64,000 bases of DNA from JAIROC01 sp031553535. GTDB taxonomy: Bacteria; Bacteroidota; Bacteroidia; Bacteroidales; WCHB1-69. Positions within the stretch are counted from its first letter, which is position 1; each line of letters starts with the position of its first letter. The notes beneath the pieces were generated by a model. The model was given only the letters and a program-made list of their open reading frames with translations. It ran no database searches and was not told the origin of the DNA. Location of the stretch: assembly GCA_031553535.1 (NCBI GenBank), contig JAVBLM010000002.1:1-64000 (forward strand). Reading direction: 5' to 3'. Position numbers and translations under genes: made by a program. Shown one piece after another: positions 26,908 to 35,502 of the stretch.

Positions 26908-28395
26908 TTATTCATTGCCGGCTTCTTTGACAATTTTTTCCTGTTTTGATAGAATATTGCAGACTGTGATTATGGCCATAGCCCCGAATACGGGAACAGC
27001 TAATTTTTCGGTATCCAGAAAATTATTAAGGATACCATGGAAAAAGTAAGTTGTTAGCGCTAAGACACACATTAAAGAAAGTAGCCGTAATTGCAGGTTT
27101 GTTGATTTCCGATAAGTATTGATGCCGGTGGCTAATGCTGTTAATAGTAAAATAAGGACAGAAAGTAATCCTATTAATCCCGATTCACATAATGGGCCAA
27201 AATATTCGCTGTGTGCATTTCCTCCTGTACCCGCATTCGTAGTAATGATTGTCCGGTAAGAAGGATTCTGATAGGATGCATAATTAAATTGATATGTTCC
27301 CGGCCCCCATCCGAATATTGGTTTTTCTTTAAACATCTTTATGGCGGCCGACCATCTGTTTAAACGCTCTATATTCGATGCATCTGAGGTTATGTTTGTC
27401 ATTGATTGTACATGCTCTGCAAAATTACCGGCAGAAGAATCTTGTGTATTCTTGCTTAATCTGCTCATAATTTCCGTCTGAAGAGAGAAAAACAATATAA
27501 ATATAGTAGCTAAAACAAAAATAACAGTTTTAATTTTTATCCTTAACCATAATATAATAAACAGACCTAAGGCAACCATGAGGCTTAGCCAGGCGGCGCG
27601 GGAGAAAGACAAGTATAATCCAACGAGTATGGGGAATAAAAGAGCCAGAGAAAGTAACCGTTGCCATTTAGGCACCGATTTCATGAAAGGGATTATAAAT
27701 AAAATAGGCGCAAAAAAGGCTAATATTGCCCCATAAGCAGTATGATCATTATAGTAGGGGCTCATGACCCAGTAAGCCACGTTTCTTAAATCAGACATTC
27801 CCAAGTGCTTGTAAGTAGTGATACATACTACTATGGCTAATCCTACCGCATAACAGAGGAAGAAAGTTATAGCAGAGTGAATGTTCTTTTTCAGATATTG
27901 AGCAAATAAGAAATATACAGGTACAATAAACCACAGCTTTGCCGCAAAGAATTTGAATGAAACGATCGGAAGAGTGCTTACTATGGATGTTACAAATATC
28001 CAGAACAGATAAAATAAAATGGCTAAACTGATTTTGTGTTTTGTGATAATCAAGGGGTAAGAATTATCCAATAAGATACGCAGTAAAAAAACAATAGTCA
28101 TCCCTGCCAGCATCAATTCGGAAGGAAGCGAAAATCCAAAACTTACTCCCGGGATTATATCTCTCAATTCTACCGAGAAAGGAATGACAAATGCCATTAA
28201 GTAAAAGAATTTCTCCATCTGGAAGAAAAGCATGTAAATGCCGATAAATCCAAATACTAAATAAGGGATCCAAAAAATTTCTTTCGATATAAAGAAAGCA
28301 CAAAAAGCGATAAAGGCAAAACAAGATAGCAAAACAAAACAGTAATATTTGTTTTGACTGAGCAATATTCGTAATTTAGTTAATAAGCTACTCAA
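26908..28395 (-). CDS. O-antigen ligase / polymerase family membrane protein
   Basis: A 495-residue integral membrane protein with about 11-12 hydrophobic helices. A large periplasmic loop between about 310 and 400 carries the Wzy_C signature (FGWGPGTYQFNYAS, then GNAHSEYFGPLCESGLIGLL, the His at about residue 395). Proteins of this family either ligate O-antigen to lipid A-core (WaaL) or polymerise repeat units (Wzy), and the two cannot be told apart by eye. The Wzz-like gene next to it, 24 bp upstream, argues for a polysaccharide export role. The start is TTG at 28395 and no in-frame ATG lies before the first membrane helix. Confidence 0.85.
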   Translation of the reverse strand: MSSLLTKLRILLSQNKYYCFVLLSCFAFIAFCAFFISKEIFWIPYLVFGFIGIYMLFFQMEKFFYLMAFVIPFSVELRDIIPGVSFGFSLPSELMLAGMTIVFLLRILLDNSYPLIITKHKISLAILFYLFWIFVTSIVSTLPIVSFKFFAAKLWFIVPVYFLFAQYLKKNIHSAITFFLCYAVGLAIVVCITTYKHLGMSDLRNVAYWVMSPYYNDHTAYGAILAFFAPILFIIPFMKSVPKWQRLLSLALLFPILVGLYLSFSRAAWLSLMVALGLFIILWLRIKIKTVIFVLATIFILFFSLQTEIMSRLSKNTQDSSAGNFAEHVQSMTNITSDASNIERLNRWSAAIKMFKEKPIFGWGPGTYQFNYASYQNPSYRTIITTNAGTGGNAHSEYFGPLCESGLIGLLSVLILLLTALATGINTYRKSTNLQLRLLSLMCVLALTTYFFHGILNNFLDTEKLAVPVFGAMAIITVCNILSKQEKIVKEAGNE

Positions 28396-28419
28396 AATAT
28401 TTAATTAAGATGAAGATTG

Positions 28420-29454
28420 TTATTCCGATGCTTTTAAATCTCGTCGTATGGAAGAATATGCTCTTTGGATACTTTCTTTGCCTATAATTAATAACAAAGC
28501 GAATGCCAATGCGCAGAATGTAGATAGTATGACAATCGTCATTCTTTTGGGATATGCTTTTTTGTCAGATGCAACAGCCGACTCTACTACAAATTTCTGA
28601 GGCAAGTTATAGTCCGCATCTACTCGCATACCTTGGTATTTTTGTTGCAATTCCATCTGGCTTTCTTTTAAGAATAAAATCCTGTCACGTACAGAGATAT
28701 AGATAGGTCCCCATTTTTCCAGGATTGACAATTCTTCTTTTATTCGTTTTGCTGCGGTTGCGTTTCCGGTTGCGACCTCTTTGGCATATTGTTGAATTAA
28801 TCTTTCGGATTGACTTTCGTAATCATAAACACCATGGCTCATTATTTTGGATAATGAATCTACAAGCGAAGCGATACATTCTTCGGTTTTATCCATTTCT
28901 TCCTGTAAAATAACAAAGGCTTCTTCTGATCGTTGCTGAATGATTCTTCTCTTGAGAATGTCATAGTAATCGGCAATTTCATTGGCCATGTCTGCAGCAA
29001 ACTGTGGGTCTACATCCAGAACAGAAATTTGTACCCCCATGAAATCAGTACGTGAATAACGGCAATTATCTTTAACCTGTTCGTATAGTTTGGTTTTCCA
29101 GTATTTTTTTGTAGTATCGATATCATAATGTACTATCAAATTGAATGTTTCGATCAAGTGTGCTTTCATTTCCCTGGAGTTGAGAATTTGTAACATCTGA
29201 TCGATTTTCATGTCATCTCCGAACTGTGTCGCATCCAGGAATTCGTTGTAATTATTCGAAATCATGATCATCTGAGAAACGGCATTACTTGATGTGGGCA
29301 TCATAACTACCGAAGATTTGAATTTAGGAGTTATCAGCATCGATACCCCGGCAGAGGCCAAAGCCGCAACAATTCCAATGACCAACAATGTTTTCCACCA
29401 TTGAATGAATACTACAATAATATTTAAAGAGCCTTTACTTTCTTTGTTTTCCAT
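28420..29454 (-). CDS. Wzz-type chain-length determinant / polysaccharide co-polymerase
   Basis: A 344-residue inner-membrane protein with two membrane helices (about 20-42 and 308-328) enclosing a large periplasmic alpha-helical part with a coiled segment (about 160-260). This is the layout of Wzz/PCP proteins. No cytoplasmic tyrosine kinase domain follows, so it belongs to the kinase-less type. It should set the modal length of the glycan built by the downstream ligase/polymerase. The gene lies 24 bp upstream of that gene in the same direction. Confidence 0.88.
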   Translation of the reverse strand: MENKESKGSLNIIVVFIQWWKTLLVIGIVAALASAGVSMLITPKFKSSVVMMPTSSNAVSQMIMISNNYNEFLDATQFGDDMKIDQMLQILNSREMKAHLIETFNLIVHYDIDTTKKYWKTKLYEQVKDNCRYSRTDFMGVQISVLDVDPQFAADMANEIADYYDILKRRIIQQRSEEAFVILQEEMDKTEECIASLVDSLSKIMSHGVYDYESQSERLIQQYAKEVATGNATAAKRIKEELSILEKWGPIYISVRDRILFLKESQMELQQKYQGMRVDADYNLPQKFVVESAVASDKKAYPKRMTIVILSTFCALAFALLLIIGKESIQRAYSSIRRDLKASE

Positions 29455-29521
29455 ATTGATTTTTATACAAGGTTAGGTTAAATATAAGTTTATTTTCAGG
29501 AAAATATATAAATAGTTTTTA

Positions 29522-30043
29522 TTAATCCACGTCCTCTTCTATAGGATATACCAAATGATGTAAATAGGGTAATAGGATGGTGACAAATTTGCCCCATCCA
29601 TAGATGAATTGTCTTTTTTGTATAAACAAAGCGCTTTCTTGCGCTGCCAATGTGTTTTTATTATATAATAGAATAAAATCTTTCATCTCCTGATATATAT
29701 CGGCTAATATTTCACACATGGAATAGGCTTTGATTTCATTTCCATTCCAGTCGTAAGATTCGAAGAAATCAATTTCAGCAATTTGTTCTTTTAGTCTTAA
29801 ATATAATAACTCATATTGCTCTTCGGTTACAAATTGTTCGTATGCTGCATCGTCTTCAATCTCGATTTCAGGGATTAAACTTCCTTTTAGATACATCAAT
29901 GGAATTATTTTTAACAGGTAATCAATAATCTGATTCTGTTCAAAGGTATGAATGTTTTCCATAAACGTACAAAATTGAGAAGCTACCAGGTACAATTCTT
30001 TTGTATTTTTAGCTTCTATAATGTTTAAGTTCGGAGATTCCAT
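29522..30043 (-). CDS. DUF5063 family protein
   Basis: A 173-residue, highly acidic, helix-rich cytosolic protein without signal or membrane segment. The pattern VASQFCTFMEN, LKIIPLMYLKGSLIP and YDWNGNEIKAYSMCEILADIYQEMKDF matches DUF5063, a Bacteroidota family of unknown function. It lies 36 bp after the universal stress gene and 67 bp before wzz, all on the minus strand. A TATTTTTG box between it and the stress gene suggests its own start site as well. Function is not known. Confidence 0.8.
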   Translation of the reverse strand: MESPNLNIIEAKNTKELYLVASQFCTFMENIHTFEQNQIIDYLLKIIPLMYLKGSLIPEIEIEDDAAYEQFVTEEQYELLYLRLKEQIAEIDFFESYDWNGNEIKAYSMCEILADIYQEMKDFILLYNKNTLAAQESALFIQKRQFIYGWGKFVTILLPYLHHLVYPIEEDVD

Positions 30044-30065
30044 TTCGGGTTATTAAATTTAGATA

Positions 30066-30073
30066 CAAAAATA
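30066..30073 (-). promoter_or_regulatory. Putative -7 box before the DUF5063 gene
   Basis: The minus strand reads TATTTTTG (TAnnTTTG), 23 bp before the ATG at 30043. Confidence 0.35.
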
Positions 30074-30079
30074 TCATTT

Positions 30080-30907
30080 TTATGTACATAATACATACAG
30101 ATCATCTCTTTGATTTATATACAAGTAAGGAATTTTATCTACGTTTTTTATTGTCTTTTTTTCTTTTGTTCCCTTTAAAATATCACCTATCTCCGGATAT
30201 TTTGTAGTCATACTTAGTATCAAAGTGCCATCTATCTGCTCTGCAAATGTCTGTGCATAATAATCAATGTTTTCGGTAGTTGTTACAACGCTGTGTACTT
30301 GATAGTTTACCGACAGGTTATTATATAGTTGTTCCGTATAGGCTACGTTTTCATAGAGTTTATATTGCAGGTATTCATCCTTGTATTTCTTGAATAAGAT
30401 ATGAATATCAGAATTATAAAACCGGCTGAAGTAAGATGCCCATAATGACTTTTCTTTTGCATATATCAGGTAATCCAAAGGAAGAATGATTTTCTGATAC
30501 GCATTGGCTTTAGGAAGTGTTTTTCCAACAACTAATACGGGGACACGCATCTTTTTGACTAGTTTTAATGCGGAATGATAGGAAAAAAAGCTTTCACTTT
30601 TAGGAGAGGCAGCTAAAATCAACATCATTACTTCATGTTCTTCGATAAAAGAATAGAGTTCCTTTTTTAGATTCAGCTTTTGGCTATATTGGACAACCGG
30701 TAATTTTTGTTGCTGTAGTACCTGTAATGCATTTGTGAATCCTGTCCCATAGGTGGTTTCTTTTTCTTCCAAAGGGATAATTATTAATTCTGCTTGAAAG
30801 ATTAGCGATATTGCGGCAGCATGTGAGACAGCAGCATCTCCATAAAGACTATAATCTGTTAAAACTAATAGGCGTAACTTTTTCTTTTCCCGGATTTCTA
30901 CTTCCAT
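30080..30907 (-). CDS. Universal stress protein-like, tandem domain
   Basis: A 275-residue cytosolic protein with two Usp-like alpha/beta halves (about 8-135 and 140-275). The first half has RLLVLTDYSLYGDAAVSHA and VMMLILAASPKSESFFSYHSALKLVKKMRVPVLVVGK. The second starts KIILPLDYLIYAKEK. The ATP-binding GX2GX9G(S/T) motif of classic UspA is not clearly preserved in either half, so nucleotide binding is doubtful. The gene is 4 bp downstream of tsaB, indicating cotranscription. What stress it answers cannot be read from sequence. Confidence 0.75.
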   Translation of the reverse strand: MEVEIREKKKLRLLVLTDYSLYGDAAVSHAAAISLIFQAELIIIPLEEKETTYGTGFTNALQVLQQQKLPVVQYSQKLNLKKELYSFIEEHEVMMLILAASPKSESFFSYHSALKLVKKMRVPVLVVGKTLPKANAYQKIILPLDYLIYAKEKSLWASYFSRFYNSDIHILFKKYKDEYLQYKLYENVAYTEQLYNNLSVNYQVHSVVTTTENIDYYAQTFAEQIDGTLILSMTTKYPEIGDILKGTKEKKTIKNVDKIPYLYINQRDDLYVLCT

Positions 30908-30911
30908 GATA

Positions 30912-31598
30912 TTATAACCCCTTTACTTTAGGTTTACCGGAATGAAATTCTTTAAGATAGAATGGCTCAAAATAAGCAATATCTGCAAAATCCTGTTCGA
31001 TGTATTTTTTATATCCTAATGCTAATAAATAACGAGCAGAAGTTTTTGTATTGCAGAAAACGGCGTTGGTATTATGAGATAAAAGGGAAATCGCTTTTTC
31101 CATTCCATTGCCGGATAATACGAGTTTGCCTTTAGATAAATAATCCGAGAATGCATTCTCATCTAAAATGGTATTGGTAATATTCCCAATTAGATCCAGG
31201 TTTTCATTATAAATAGCACTGTAGACTTCCATTCTTCTGGCATCAATCATCGGGCAGTATTGTTTATAATGAGGATATTGTTCCCTGGAACCCCATGCCA
31301 TGCTTTGTAAGGTAGATATGGCTACCAAAGGAATATCCAGCCCATCACACAAACCTTTTGCAGTAGAAGCTCCTATCCGTAAACCTGTATATGATCCGGG
31401 GCCTTCACTTATGCAAATAGCATTTAGCTTGTTTTTCTCCAGCCCTGCCTGTTTTAAAACCTGATCGACGAATAATAATATTTTCTCGGCATGGGAATTT
31501 TCCCGGTCATCTTCAACCATAGCAATACATTCCTCCTCTTTGCTTAGGGCTACAGAGCATATTTCTGTTGAAGTTTCTATTGCAAGCAAATGTGCCAT
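30912..31598 (-). CDS. tsaB: tRNA threonylcarbamoyladenosine synthesis protein TsaB
   Basis: TsaB partners TsaD and TsaE to place the t6A modification at A37 of ANN-decoding tRNAs. The 228-residue protein opens with the ASKHA-type strand LLAIETSTEICSVAL. It carries SEGPGSYTGLRIGASTAKGLC at about residues 65-85 and IDARRMEVYSAIY further on, all hallmarks of TsaB. It lacks the metal-binding histidines of TsaD, as expected. It heads a minus-strand group with the stress protein, 4 bp away. Confidence 0.93.
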   Translation of the reverse strand: MAHLLAIETSTEICSVALSKEEECIAMVEDDRENSHAEKILLFVDQVLKQAGLEKNKLNAICISEGPGSYTGLRIGASTAKGLCDGLDIPLVAISTLQSMAWGSREQYPHYKQYCPMIDARRMEVYSAIYNENLDLIGNITNTILDENAFSDYLSKGKLVLSGNGMEKAISLLSHNTNAVFCNTKTSARYLLALGYKKYIEQDFADIAYFEPFYLKEFHSGKPKVKGL

Positions 31599-31775
31599 TC
31601 TCTTTTTGTGTATTCTTTTGAAAGTAAACGGAAAGAGAAGGTGAATTATTATTAATAGTTATATTCGGTTCAAGATTATTTTCTCACTAACTTCGCAAAT
31701 TTTTTCTTGAATCTTGAATTCATTTTCAATTACCGTTTCAATTAACTATTTATTTATTCCCTTATTCTTTCCATT

Positions 31776-31806
31776 GCTCCCCACTACCTCAAAATAGGAT
31801 TTAGCC
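31776..31806. repeat. Solo end of a family-A element
   Basis: This 31-bp stretch, read on the minus strand, is CGGCTAAATCCTATTTTGAG followed by GTAGTGGGGAG. It is almost identical to the right ends at 13899-13929 and 51094-51124. No left partner is seen between tsaB and here. Confidence 0.55.
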
Positions 31807-31833
31807 GTATAAACATGAAGTTTTTTCTGTGTG

Positions 31834-31858
31834 TTTGTAAAAAAAAGGTGTATCTTTG
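31834..31858 (+). promoter_or_regulatory. Putative promoter of the lytic transglycosylase gene
   Basis: TATCTTTG at 31851-31858 fits TAnnTTTG, 30 bp before the ATG. A TTTG at 31834-31837 is present but with a short 13-bp spacer. Confidence 0.45.
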
Positions 31859-31888
31859 TAACTTGTTTTTACAAATACTATAATAAAA

Positions 31889-33472
31889 ATGAAACGTACA
31901 CTTCTCTTTTTTGCTTTCTTTTCATTTTTTGAAAGCAGTATCATTGCACAGGAAATCTTTAATATAAAGCAACCCACACCGGATTCTTCTATTATTGAAC
32001 AGTTGGATGTTTTAATGTCTACTTGGTATGCTAAAAAAGCGGATTACCACGAGAAATCACAATCTCCTGTAGTAGAAAAGGAACTAAGCTACACGAATAC
32101 GGACTCTATAATGATACATCGATTACAGGTATTGACAGATCATACTGTTTTTCCGATGGTTTTCAATGATGATATCCGGGCATATATAAATATGTATATC
32201 AAACGAACTCGTTCTGTTTCCATTCTTTTAGGTTTAGCGAAATATTATTTTCCGTTGTTTGAGGAAACATTGGATAAATATAATTGCCCTTTGGAGCTTA
32301 AATATTTAGCAGTTATAGAGTCTGCCCTGAATCCGACAGCTGTTTCAAGGGCGGGAGCAACAGGTTTGTGGCAGTTTATGTATAACACAGGAAAGATGTA
32401 CGGACTGGAAGTGACTACAATGGTTGATTATCGTTGTGATCCGAGGCGTGCTACCGATGCGGCAGCAAGACACCTGAGTGACTTGAGTAAAATGTTTTTT
32501 GATGACTGGGTGCTTGCTATGGCAGCTTATAACTGTGGTGCCGGAAATGTAAAGAAGGCAATCATCCGCTCCGGTGGGAAAACAAATTTCTGGGATATTT
32601 ATGACTATCTCCCCAGAGAGACACGCGGATATGTACCTGCATTTTATGGAGCATGGTATGCAATGCAATATTATGATAAATATGGGATAGAACCTGCAGA
32701 AATGAAATTCGGGCAGGTGGACACATTTCTGGTAGCAGAAAAATTGCACTTGCAACAAGTGTCTTCGGTTATCAATGTTCCCGTGGATGAACTTAAAGCA
32801 TTGAATCCTCAATATAAGCGTAATGTTATACCTCCTTCGGAAGATCCTATGTATCTGGTTCTTCCCGTTGAGTATTCTGTTGCGTTTGAATTAATGAAAG
32901 ATAGTATTTACAAATATAATCTTGAGCAATTTTTTCCACAGCCATCTATTTCTATTGATGGAGCTGCAGTAGCCTCAACAACGGTGAATGGAGATTATAA
33001 CCTTCAACCGCAGACACACATAATTAAAAGTGGAGAATCGTTATCTTTAATTGCAAAAAAATACCGTACAACGGTTTCCGAGCTGGCTAAAATAAACAAG
33101 ATGAGTGTTAATACCACTATTCATCCGGGGAATAAATTGATAGTAGGTTATAACAAAATACCTGTTTCGAAACCAAAACCAGCAGTAGTTAAGGATAGTG
33201 TAAAAATTGTTTTGGATTCCACACAAGCACCATCTGATACCCTTTATAGGGCGCAGACAGATAAAGTTCTTTCCCCGGATAAAGGTGCTATCAATGAAGA
33301 AAACGCTGCAAAGCCAACTTATATTACCTACCGGGTTGTAGCGGGAGATACATTAACAAGTATTGTAAATCACTTCAAGACAGTTAGTATAGCCGAGCTA
33401 CGTAAGGTCAATGAATTGAAAGAAGAAGATATTCTTCGAGTAGGGCAGTCTTTGAAAATTCCCATCCAATAG
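31889..33472 (+). CDS. Membrane/periplasmic lytic murein transglycosylase with two LysM domains (MltD-like)
   Basis: Cleaves the MurNAc-GlcNAc bond of peptidoglycan to 1,6-anhydro products. The 527-residue precursor has a signal peptide (1-20, IIAQ) and a GH23/SLT domain (about 110-290). The catalytic glutamate is E144 in VIESALNP, followed by GATGLWQFM and AAYNCGAGNVKKAI. Two LysM glycan-binding domains lie at about 375-420 and 479-526 (SGESLSLIAKKY, AGDTLTSIVNHF). No lipobox cysteine is present, unlike E. coli MltD. truB follows after 3 bp and is probably cotranscribed. Confidence 0.92.
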   Translation: MKRTLLFFAFFSFFESSIIAQEIFNIKQPTPDSSIIEQLDVLMSTWYAKKADYHEKSQSPVVEKELSYTNTDSIMIHRLQVLTDHTVFPMVFNDDIRAYINMYIKRTRSVSILLGLAKYYFPLFEETLDKYNCPLELKYLAVIESALNPTAVSRAGATGLWQFMYNTGKMYGLEVTTMVDYRCDPRRATDAAARHLSDLSKMFFDDWVLAMAAYNCGAGNVKKAIIRSGGKTNFWDIYDYLPRETRGYVPAFYGAWYAMQYYDKYGIEPAEMKFGQVDTFLVAEKLHLQQVSSVINVPVDELKALNPQYKRNVIPPSEDPMYLVLPVEYSVAFELMKDSIYKYNLEQFFPQPSISIDGAAVASTTVNGDYNLQPQTHIIKSGESLSLIAKKYRTTVSELAKINKMSVNTTIHPGNKLIVGYNKIPVSKPKPAVVKDSVKIVLDSTQAPSDTLYRAQTDKVLSPDKGAINEENAAKPTYITYRVVAGDTLTSIVNHFKTVSIAELRKVNELKEEDILRVGQSLKIPIQ

Positions 33473-33475
33473 TCA

Positions 33476-34216
33476 ATGTTTGTACGGAGTATTGAAGATG
33501 TAAATATCCACGACGGATCGGTTTTGCTTGTGGATAAGCCATTACGCTGGACATCCTTCGATGTTGTTAACAAGATCAAATACGAGATTCGGAATAAAAG
33601 TGGGTGTAAGAAATTTAAAATAGGACATGCCGGAACACTGGATCCTTTGGCTACCGGGTTGTTAATTATTTGTATTGGAAAATGCACAAAACAGATACCC
33701 GAATTTCAACAACAGAAGAAACAATACAAAGGCACATTCACTATCGGAGCAACAACAGCCAGTTACGATTTGGAAAAGATGCCGGAAGACTTCAAGGCAT
33801 ACGATCATATTTCTGAAGATGATATTTTATCCAATGTAAATCAACTTACAGGAACGATTCAGCAACTCCCTCCTGTTTTTTCCGCTGTTCGTTTTAATGG
33901 CAAGCGTGCTTTTGAATATGCTCGCAATGAGATGGAAATTACGTTACAACCTAAAGAGATCACTGTGTATTCATTTGATATTACACGTATTGAATTACCT
34001 GAAATAGATTTTAATATTGTATGCAGTAAAGGAACTTATATCCGTTCCCTTGCCCGTGATTTAGGAACGGCATTGGACTGCGGGGCATACCTGAGCTGTC
34101 TTAGGAGGACGAGAATAGGGGACTTTTCTGTGGAAGACGCATTGAATATGACTCCTTTTATCAGTGCGGAAAGAATAAGTAATCCCGATCGTAAACGGCG
34201 TGATTTCGAACAGTAA
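33476..34216 (+). CDS. truB: tRNA pseudouridine-55 synthase TruB
   Basis: Makes pseudouridine 55 in the T-loop of tRNAs. The 246-residue enzyme has DKPLRWTSFDVV near the start and the catalytic aspartate D56 in GHAGTLDPLATGLLI. Further motifs are YKGTFTIGATTASYDLE and CSKGTYIRSLARDLG. It lacks the C-terminal PUA domain of E. coli TruB, which is normal for shorter bacterial forms. It starts 3 bp after the transglycosylase stop. Confidence 0.95.
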   Translation: MFVRSIEDVNIHDGSVLLVDKPLRWTSFDVVNKIKYEIRNKSGCKKFKIGHAGTLDPLATGLLIICIGKCTKQIPEFQQQKKQYKGTFTIGATTASYDLEKMPEDFKAYDHISEDDILSNVNQLTGTIQQLPPVFSAVRFNGKRAFEYARNEMEITLQPKEITVYSFDITRIELPEIDFNIVCSKGTYIRSLARDLGTALDCGAYLSCLRRTRIGDFSVEDALNMTPFISAERISNPDRKRRDFEQ

Positions 34217-34362
34217 TTCATTTAGGCTGCCTTCCCGATAGCTTTGTTTTTTTTATTCCTTGTTCCGCTATCGCCAATAAAATAATTCAAATAATATTGA
34301 ATTAATATTTTTATTCCCAATAATCACCCCATCCATCACTATCTTTTTAGTGAATTCTTTCT

Positions 34363-35076
34363 TTGTATGTAGTTACCTTGCAGAATAATGTACTGACAGA
34401 CGACCCGAATGACTGGATCGCACGGGTAATCTCAGAACGTTCCCTGAACGTAAAACAAATTTGCGAGTCGGCGGAAACACGCGGTGGGGCAGATATTTCC
34501 GCCCCCGCGATGGAACATGGCGTCAATCTCTTCCTCAAAGAAATGGCGTACAACCTTTGCGACGGCTTTTCAATTAATACGGGCTGGTTTACGGCTTCGG
34601 CGCAAATAAGGGGCGTGTTCGATAGTCCCATTGAGCAGTTTAATCTGGAGAAGCACAGTATTCTGTTTGAGTTTACACAGGGAGCGCTCATGCGCAAGGA
34701 GCTGGAAACAGTAAATGTGAATATTCTTGGGCCTGCCGACGAGCCGATGAGCATTGTCCAGGTAATTGATGTGAAAACCGGCAGTGTCAATGAGTTGCTT
34801 ACTCCTGGCCGTAACCTTAAAATCAGCGGGTATAAACTCAAGATTGCCGGCGACAGCCCCGGAAACGGTGTGTGCTTTGTCAACCAGGGCACGCAGGAGG
34901 TAATCGTGGTTGACAATTCGGACATTGTCATCAACAACCCTTCGGAATTGATTATTGTTATTCCAGAACTGGTCCCCGGAATATATAAATTGGAGGTAAT
35001 GACACAATTCACAAACAATGTGTTGTTAAAGGAACCACGCAAGGCTGTATTTGAAAAATTACTGACGGTGCAATAA
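34363..35076 (+). CDS. HU-like/DUF4469 protein with non-ATG start
   Basis: A 237-residue protein of a Bacteroidota family. The N-terminal half (about 1-120) is an HU-like DNA-binding domain (NNVLTDDPNDWIARV, then FLKEMAYNLCDGFSINTGWF and IRGVFDSPIEQFN). The C-terminal half is a DUF4469 Ig-like domain (LTPGRNLKISGYKLKI to IPELVPGIYKLEVMTQF). A TTG at 34363 is the only usual start codon upstream of the conserved region, because a TGA stands four codons before it and no ATG is available. No Shine-Dalgarno is seen. It is clearly richer in G+C than its neighbours, and both flanks hold repeats. This suggests transfer, or a copy that has lost its real start. Its function is unknown. A role in DNA binding is inferred from the fold. 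Confidence 0.75.
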   Translation: MYVVTLQNNVLTDDPNDWIARVISERSLNVKQICESAETRGGADISAPAMEHGVNLFLKEMAYNLCDGFSINTGWFTASAQIRGVFDSPIEQFNLEKHSILFEFTQGALMRKELETVNVNILGPADEPMSIVQVIDVKTGSVNELLTPGRNLKISGYKLKIAGDSPGNGVCFVNQGTQEVIVVDNSDIVINNPSELIIVIPELVPGIYKLEVMTQFTNNVLLKEPRKAVFEKLLTVQ

Positions 35077-35082
35077 GTCCAT

Positions 35083-35174
35083 GTTAAAGTGTCCGGCACT
35101 TACGGGCGTAAGCGTCACCCTCTTACGCGCGTAAGCGTCCGACGCTTTAAAGCGGAAGCGTTACCGTCAGCAAT
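35083..35174. repeat. GCGTAAGCGTC array, exact 23-nt period
   Basis: Units start at 35083 (GTTAAAGTGTC), 35106 (GCGTAAGCGTC), 35129 (GCGTAAGCGTC) and 35152 (GCGGAAGCGTT), with spacings of exactly 23. Within the array CTTACGCGCGTAAG is a perfect 14-bp palindrome. The array begins just after the DUF4469 stop codon. Confidence 0.75.
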
Positions 35175-35288
35175 CAGGGATAGAAAAGGAAACAAGAACA
35201 CCATTAATAATTAAGAATGAAAAATTAAGAATTAAGAATGAGATCAATAAAAACAACAGGCAGGGAGCAGATGTGACAAAGGGAAAAA

Positions 35289-35430
35289 GCGTCATGCTGA
35301 ACTTGTTTCAGCATCCCCTTCCTTTTGAGGGGGGAGGGATGACGCTATTAAGTTATGCTTACTGTCTTCCTCCTGCCGTTTGATTTTCTATTATTGAGTA
35401 TTCAACATGACGGCAATATGTTGGTCAGAG
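35289..35430. repeat. Dispersed GCGTCATGCTGAAC intergenic repeat
   Basis: GCGTCATGCTGAACTTGTTT begins at 35289, runs into CAGCATCCCC and is closed by ATGACGC at 35339-35345, making a long stem. CATGACGGCAATATGTT follows at 35406. The same words occur at 50441-50470 and, inverted, at 63610-63657. Repeats of this type are widespread in intergenic DNA of several bacterial phyla. Confidence 0.65.
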
Positions 35431-35460
35431 TGTCAGTGATAGAAGAACTGAAAATAAAGA

Positions 35461-35480
35461 AGGCTGCCGGGCGGCAGCCT
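35461..35480 (-). terminator. Terminator of the giant surface protein gene
   Basis: A GC-rich 8-bp stem (AGGCTGCC with GGCAGCCT, 4-nt loop) lies 22 bp after the stop codon on the minus strand, followed in that direction by TTCTTTATTTT. Confidence 0.65.
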
Positions 35481-35502
35481 AAATGAATTATGAAAAAGAT
35501 TT

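Larger units (their letters stand above)
35077..35502. other. 425-bp gap with hairpin array and dispersed repeats
   Basis: It holds the exact-23-nt array at 35083-35174, AATTAAGAATGA simple repeats at 35207-35242, a GCGTCATGCTGAAC dispersed repeat at 35289-35345 with a second block at 35406-35430, and a terminator for the giant minus-strand gene. No coding sequence is seen. Confidence 0.6.

Noticed and set aside
34347..35099. A 250-codon open frame on the minus strand
   Set aside because: It is antisense to the HU-like/DUF4469 gene, has no recognisable domain and is rich in Ser/Thr/Leu as expected from a shadow of a GC-richer gene.
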